Source: JAJRXG01 sp964640065 | GTDB taxonomy: Bacteria; Bacteroidota; Bacteroidia; Chitinophagales; Saprospiraceae | Direction: 5' to 3' | Assembly (NCBI GenBank): GCA_964640065.1 | Contig: CAZXIE010000010.1 | Span: 1-51,847, forward strand | DNA: 51,847 bases | Shown: piece by piece, positions 49,817 through 51,847 of the stretch | How the letters are laid out: each line of letters begins with the position of its first letter | Position numbering within the stretch: position 1 is the first letter of the stretch | Made by a program: the position numbers and the translations under genes | Notes under the pieces: model-generated | Databases searched by the model: none | What the model was told of the DNA's origin: nothing | What the model saw: only the letters and a program-made list of their open reading frames with translations

Positions 49817-49921
49817 GGTAAAATCGTTTGTTATGTACCCTTCGGTCAAAAGACATTCTGATGTCTTTATCCTCGGCACCTTCACTATGTTACGGCGTTG
49901 ACACAAAAATGCTGGCCAAAC
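49817..49921 (-). repeat. 105-bp inverted repeat, right arm
   Basis: Reverse-complement partner of 47544-47648 with 8 differences in 105 bp. It begins 18 bp after the methyltransferase stop. Confidence 0.92.
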
Positions 49922-49944
49922 GAAACATTGGTTGACGTTTTAAA

Positions 49945-49963
49945 CCGAGGGTTTCACCCTCGG
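49945..49963. repeat. REP-like palindrome (right)
   Basis: CCGAGGGT-TTC-ACCCTCGG, a perfect 8-bp stem, 23 bp beyond the right 105-bp arm. Its layout mirrors the left side. Confidence 0.85.
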
Positions 49964-50087
49964 CTACCAAGATTTGACATCTCCGATGTCACATTATTAA
50001 TTGAATGAATTAAATAGAATGTAAGGCTGTACAAGTCTGTCGCGAGACGCGAAAGACAGCACAATTTCTTTTTCAAAGTTAGGTTTC

Positions 50088-50166
50088 GTCTCCGGGCGCA
50101 TCGCTCATCGTGATCATAACCAGAGTTAACCGATAAATAAGGATGAATATATTGCGCCAGGAGACG
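50088..50166. repeat. Inverted repeat around a 54-bp spacer
   Basis: GTCTCCGGGCGC (50088-50099) pairs with GCGCCAGGAGAC (50154-50165) at 11 of 12 positions. It could form a large stem-loop upstream of the GH5 gene. No terminator-like T-run follows. Confidence 0.65.
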
Positions 50167-50266
50167 CAATACAACATGCTAAGCGGCACTATTTCAAGGG
50201 TTTTTAACCGTTCAGGAGACCTTCAGCTCAAGTGAGATAGTTAAAGATCTTATCTATCTTAGAAGC

Positions 50267-51433
50267 ATGAAAAACAAGTCGATTCTTGAAATACTAGGTA
50301 TGTCGTGCATTGTATTAATAATGCTCAACACTTCAAGTTGTTCTTCCACTACCGAAGAACCAACTCCTGCCCCCACACCTACTGTTGTAACTCCGACACC
50401 GACGACGCCGACAGTTCGTACCGACTTTACCGGTGAGATCAGGGATATCAGTTCTTTCGAGCTTCTCGATGAGATGGGAGTAGGGTGGAATTTAGGCAAT
50501 AGCTTTGATGTCATCGATAGAGATAAAACAGCATGGGGTAACCCGCTACCGACTAGTAGTCAGATAGCACTTGTGAAGCAGATGGGATTTGGTACACTGC
50601 GGATCCCAGTTACTTGGGGCTTTAATCAGTCTGAGTTCTTCCCTTACACGATAGAGCGTGCCTATCTAGATCGAATAGAAGAAGTAGTGGAACATGGTCT
50701 GCGACAGCAGATGCATGTTATCATCAATGTTCACCACGACGATGATTGGTTGAAACCAACTCAAGCTGATGCCGATCAAGTGAATGAGCGACTATCAAGT
50801 CTATGGACGCAAGTAGCAGAGCGCTTCGCAACGTATGGCGACTCCTTGATTTTTGAAAGTATCAATGAGCCAAGACTCAAAGGCTCTCCTGAAGAATGGA
50901 CAGGAGGTACTCAAGAAGGAAGAGAAGTCCTAAATTCCTATCATAAGACCTCTGTAGATGCCATCAGGGCCACTGGTGGAAACAATGAAGGAAGACATGT
51001 CATGATATCCTCATACGCGGCAAGTACGGTGCCTGCAGCCATGGATGACTTAGTTATCCCTAACGACGACCCTAATATTTTTATATCTCTACACAGTTAC
51101 TTCCCATGGGAGTTTGCCGGTCTTGAAGATGGACCGGCCGAGTGGGGTAGTGATGTTGAAAGGGCTGCCCTAGATGCAGAGTTAGATAAGATCAGAGAGA
51201 AGTGGATTGTCCAGCAAGATCGCCCAGTCATATTAGGAGAGTGGGGGACTACTAATAAAAATAACCTCGATGAACGCCTAGAGTATGTCACCTACTATGC
51301 GACACAAGCAGCAGCTAGAGGTATGCTTACCATTGCTTGGGACGATGGTGGCAACTTCGGTATGCTCGATAGAGCTGGCTTAGTATGGCGATTTCCAGAG
51401 TTAGCGAGGGCTATCGTGGAAGCTTCTAACTAG
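50267..51433 (+). CDS. GH5-family endoglucanase-like lipoprotein
   Basis: A 388-residue exported protein. A hydrophobic signal leads to a lipobox ending at C25 (NTSSC), then a Pro/Thr linker of about 22 residues (TPAPTPTVVTPTPTTPTV). The GH5 barrel follows: GVGWNLGNSFD near residue 71, LRIPVTWGFN, INVHHDDDW, acid/base E201 in INEPR, and nucleophile E325 in ILGEWGTT. Family members cut beta-1,4-glucans and related polymers. It should sit on the outer membrane, facing a polysaccharide. No SusC/SusD pair or other glycan genes are seen nearby, so it is not in an obvious utilisation locus. Confidence 0.92.
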   Translation: MKNKSILEILGMSCIVLIMLNTSSCSSTTEEPTPAPTPTVVTPTPTTPTVRTDFTGEIRDISSFELLDEMGVGWNLGNSFDVIDRDKTAWGNPLPTSSQIALVKQMGFGTLRIPVTWGFNQSEFFPYTIERAYLDRIEEVVEHGLRQQMHVIINVHHDDDWLKPTQADADQVNERLSSLWTQVAERFATYGDSLIFESINEPRLKGSPEEWTGGTQEGREVLNSYHKTSVDAIRATGGNNEGRHVMISSYAASTVPAAMDDLVIPNDDPNIFISLHSYFPWEFAGLEDGPAEWGSDVERAALDAELDKIREKWIVQQDRPVILGEWGTTNKNNLDERLEYVTYYATQAAARGMLTIAWDDGGNFGMLDRAGLVWRFPELARAIVEASN

Positions 51434-51847
51434 TGAGAGGCAGTTTATCTTTTTACCATCGGCTCCCTTGCTGCTTTGATATACGACCTATTTAACCATC
51501 ATTATCTCAGGTTTGTCTTTGAAGCTTCATCTTATATGAATGATATGAGCATCTGATAGATGGTCTTTCACGATATCAGTGATTTATTGATATAACTATT
51601 AACTTAGACGGGTATAGCTACAGATAGATCTACTATCATAAAGAGTACATGCCCCTGCTAGCCGTATATAAACGTTTGTAGTCGTTTGTAATCGGCTGTG
51701 ATATCATAGACATTGACTTATGAAGAAAAATACGTATATGTTAACAGAAAATAGAAGTGGACAAAAGGAGGGGTTTTGTCCGGATATAACATAGTTAGTG
51801 GTAATTAGGAATGAATAAACTAGAAAATTAATAGAACCAAGAATCTA
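51434..51847. other. Gene-free end of the window
   Basis: No credible gene was found in these 414 bp. A 24-codon frame from 51721 ends at TAG and is too short to support. A short direct repeat (GTTTGTAGTCGTTTGTAATCG) occurs at about 51674. The next gene presumably begins beyond the window. Confidence 0.6.

Larger units (their letters stand above)
49799..50266. other. Gene-free region with repeats before the GH5 gene
   Basis: The 468 bp hold the right arm of the 105-bp repeat, a REP-like palindrome, a CTGTC/GACAG hairpin at 50037-50059, and a wider inverted repeat at 50088-50166. The 71-codon minus-strand frame at 49954-50169 runs over these palindromes and is not a credible gene. No clear promoter for the GH5 gene was identified. 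Confidence 0.75.

Noticed and set aside
49954..50169. 71-codon minus-strand ORF before the GH5 gene
   Set aside because: It covers a REP-like palindrome and inverted repeats, and its sequence shows no protein-like pattern.
51721..51795. 24-codon ORF starting ATG 51721
   Set aside because: Too short, no neighbour context, no recognisable sequence.

Overview
The window is a Bacteroidota chromosome segment, most likely from the Saprospiria/Saprospiraceae side of the phylum (inference). Signs seen in the sequence: promoters with the TAnnTTTG -7 element (for example 8935, 12027, 26868, 29291, 38452), few clear Shine-Dalgarno sites, frequent TTG/GTG starts, a contiguous str-S10-spc-alpha ribosomal super-operon without tuf that is followed directly by carA and eno, and phylum-typical families (DUF3810, DUF4252, Bacteroidetes-type LptD, MCE/MlaD, cysteine-poor L36). 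No tRNA, rRNA, transposase or CRISPR array was recognised. A 100-N assembly gap lies at 42624-42723.

Layout. 1-8.75 kb: end of an SRPBCC gene, an NhaC antiporter, a GNAT acetyltransferase, then an acyl-CoA block: an SDR of the enoyl/dienoyl-CoA reductase type, a biotinyl-carboxyltransferase fusion, an LCAD-like acyl-CoA dehydrogenase, a 57-residue small ORF, and a second acyl-CoA dehydrogenase fused to an SCP2 lipid-binding domain. A partial second copy of that SCP2 domain lies downstream. 8.9-26.9 kb: the translation super-operon from rpsL to rplQ, including fusA, secY, map, infA and rpoA, closed by a strong terminator. 26.9-31.2 kb: carA, eno, ftsB-like, sucD and a HAD phosphatase. 31.2-35.6 kb, minus strand: a tightly overlapped group pfkA / NAGK-like kinase / S4 RNA-binding protein / PPK2, then a DUF58 protein and thioredoxin. 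35.7-43.9 kb: a DUF3810 metalloprotease-like membrane protein, an outer-membrane barrel, engB, a large acyltransferase, a DEDDh exonuclease, TRAP DctQM (cut by the gap) and MlaD. 44.0-51.8 kb: LptD, a DUF4252 lipoprotein, YceI, a methyltransferase and a GH5 glucanase lipoprotein, separated by gene-free stretches rich in hairpins and repeats.

How the genes work together. The first block looks like acyl-CoA (fatty or branched-chain acid) degradation. The centre supplies ribosome, RNA polymerase alpha, secretion and start-methionine removal, coupled to central metabolism (CarA, enolase, SucD, PfkA). The right part concerns the envelope: acyl-glycerol synthesis, MCE lipid transport, LPS assembly, and outer-membrane and exported proteins.

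Most interesting signals: (1) a 16-bp motif, consensus CATTT(A/G)CG(N)AAG(T/C)GAT, found about 12 times on both strands inside and between genes, whose positions 6 and 13 covary as A-T or G-C and could form a stem closed by a GNRA-type loop; (2) a pair of 105-bp inverted repeats, each next to a REP-like palindrome, bracketing yceI and a methyltransferase, plus three copies of another 26-bp hairpin unit; (3) two SCP2 domains that are diverged at the front but identical over 185 bp at the end, which suggests gene conversion; (4) unusual fusions (biotinyl-CT without a biotin carboxylase; ACAD-SCP2) and an RG-repeat tail on ribosomal protein S3.
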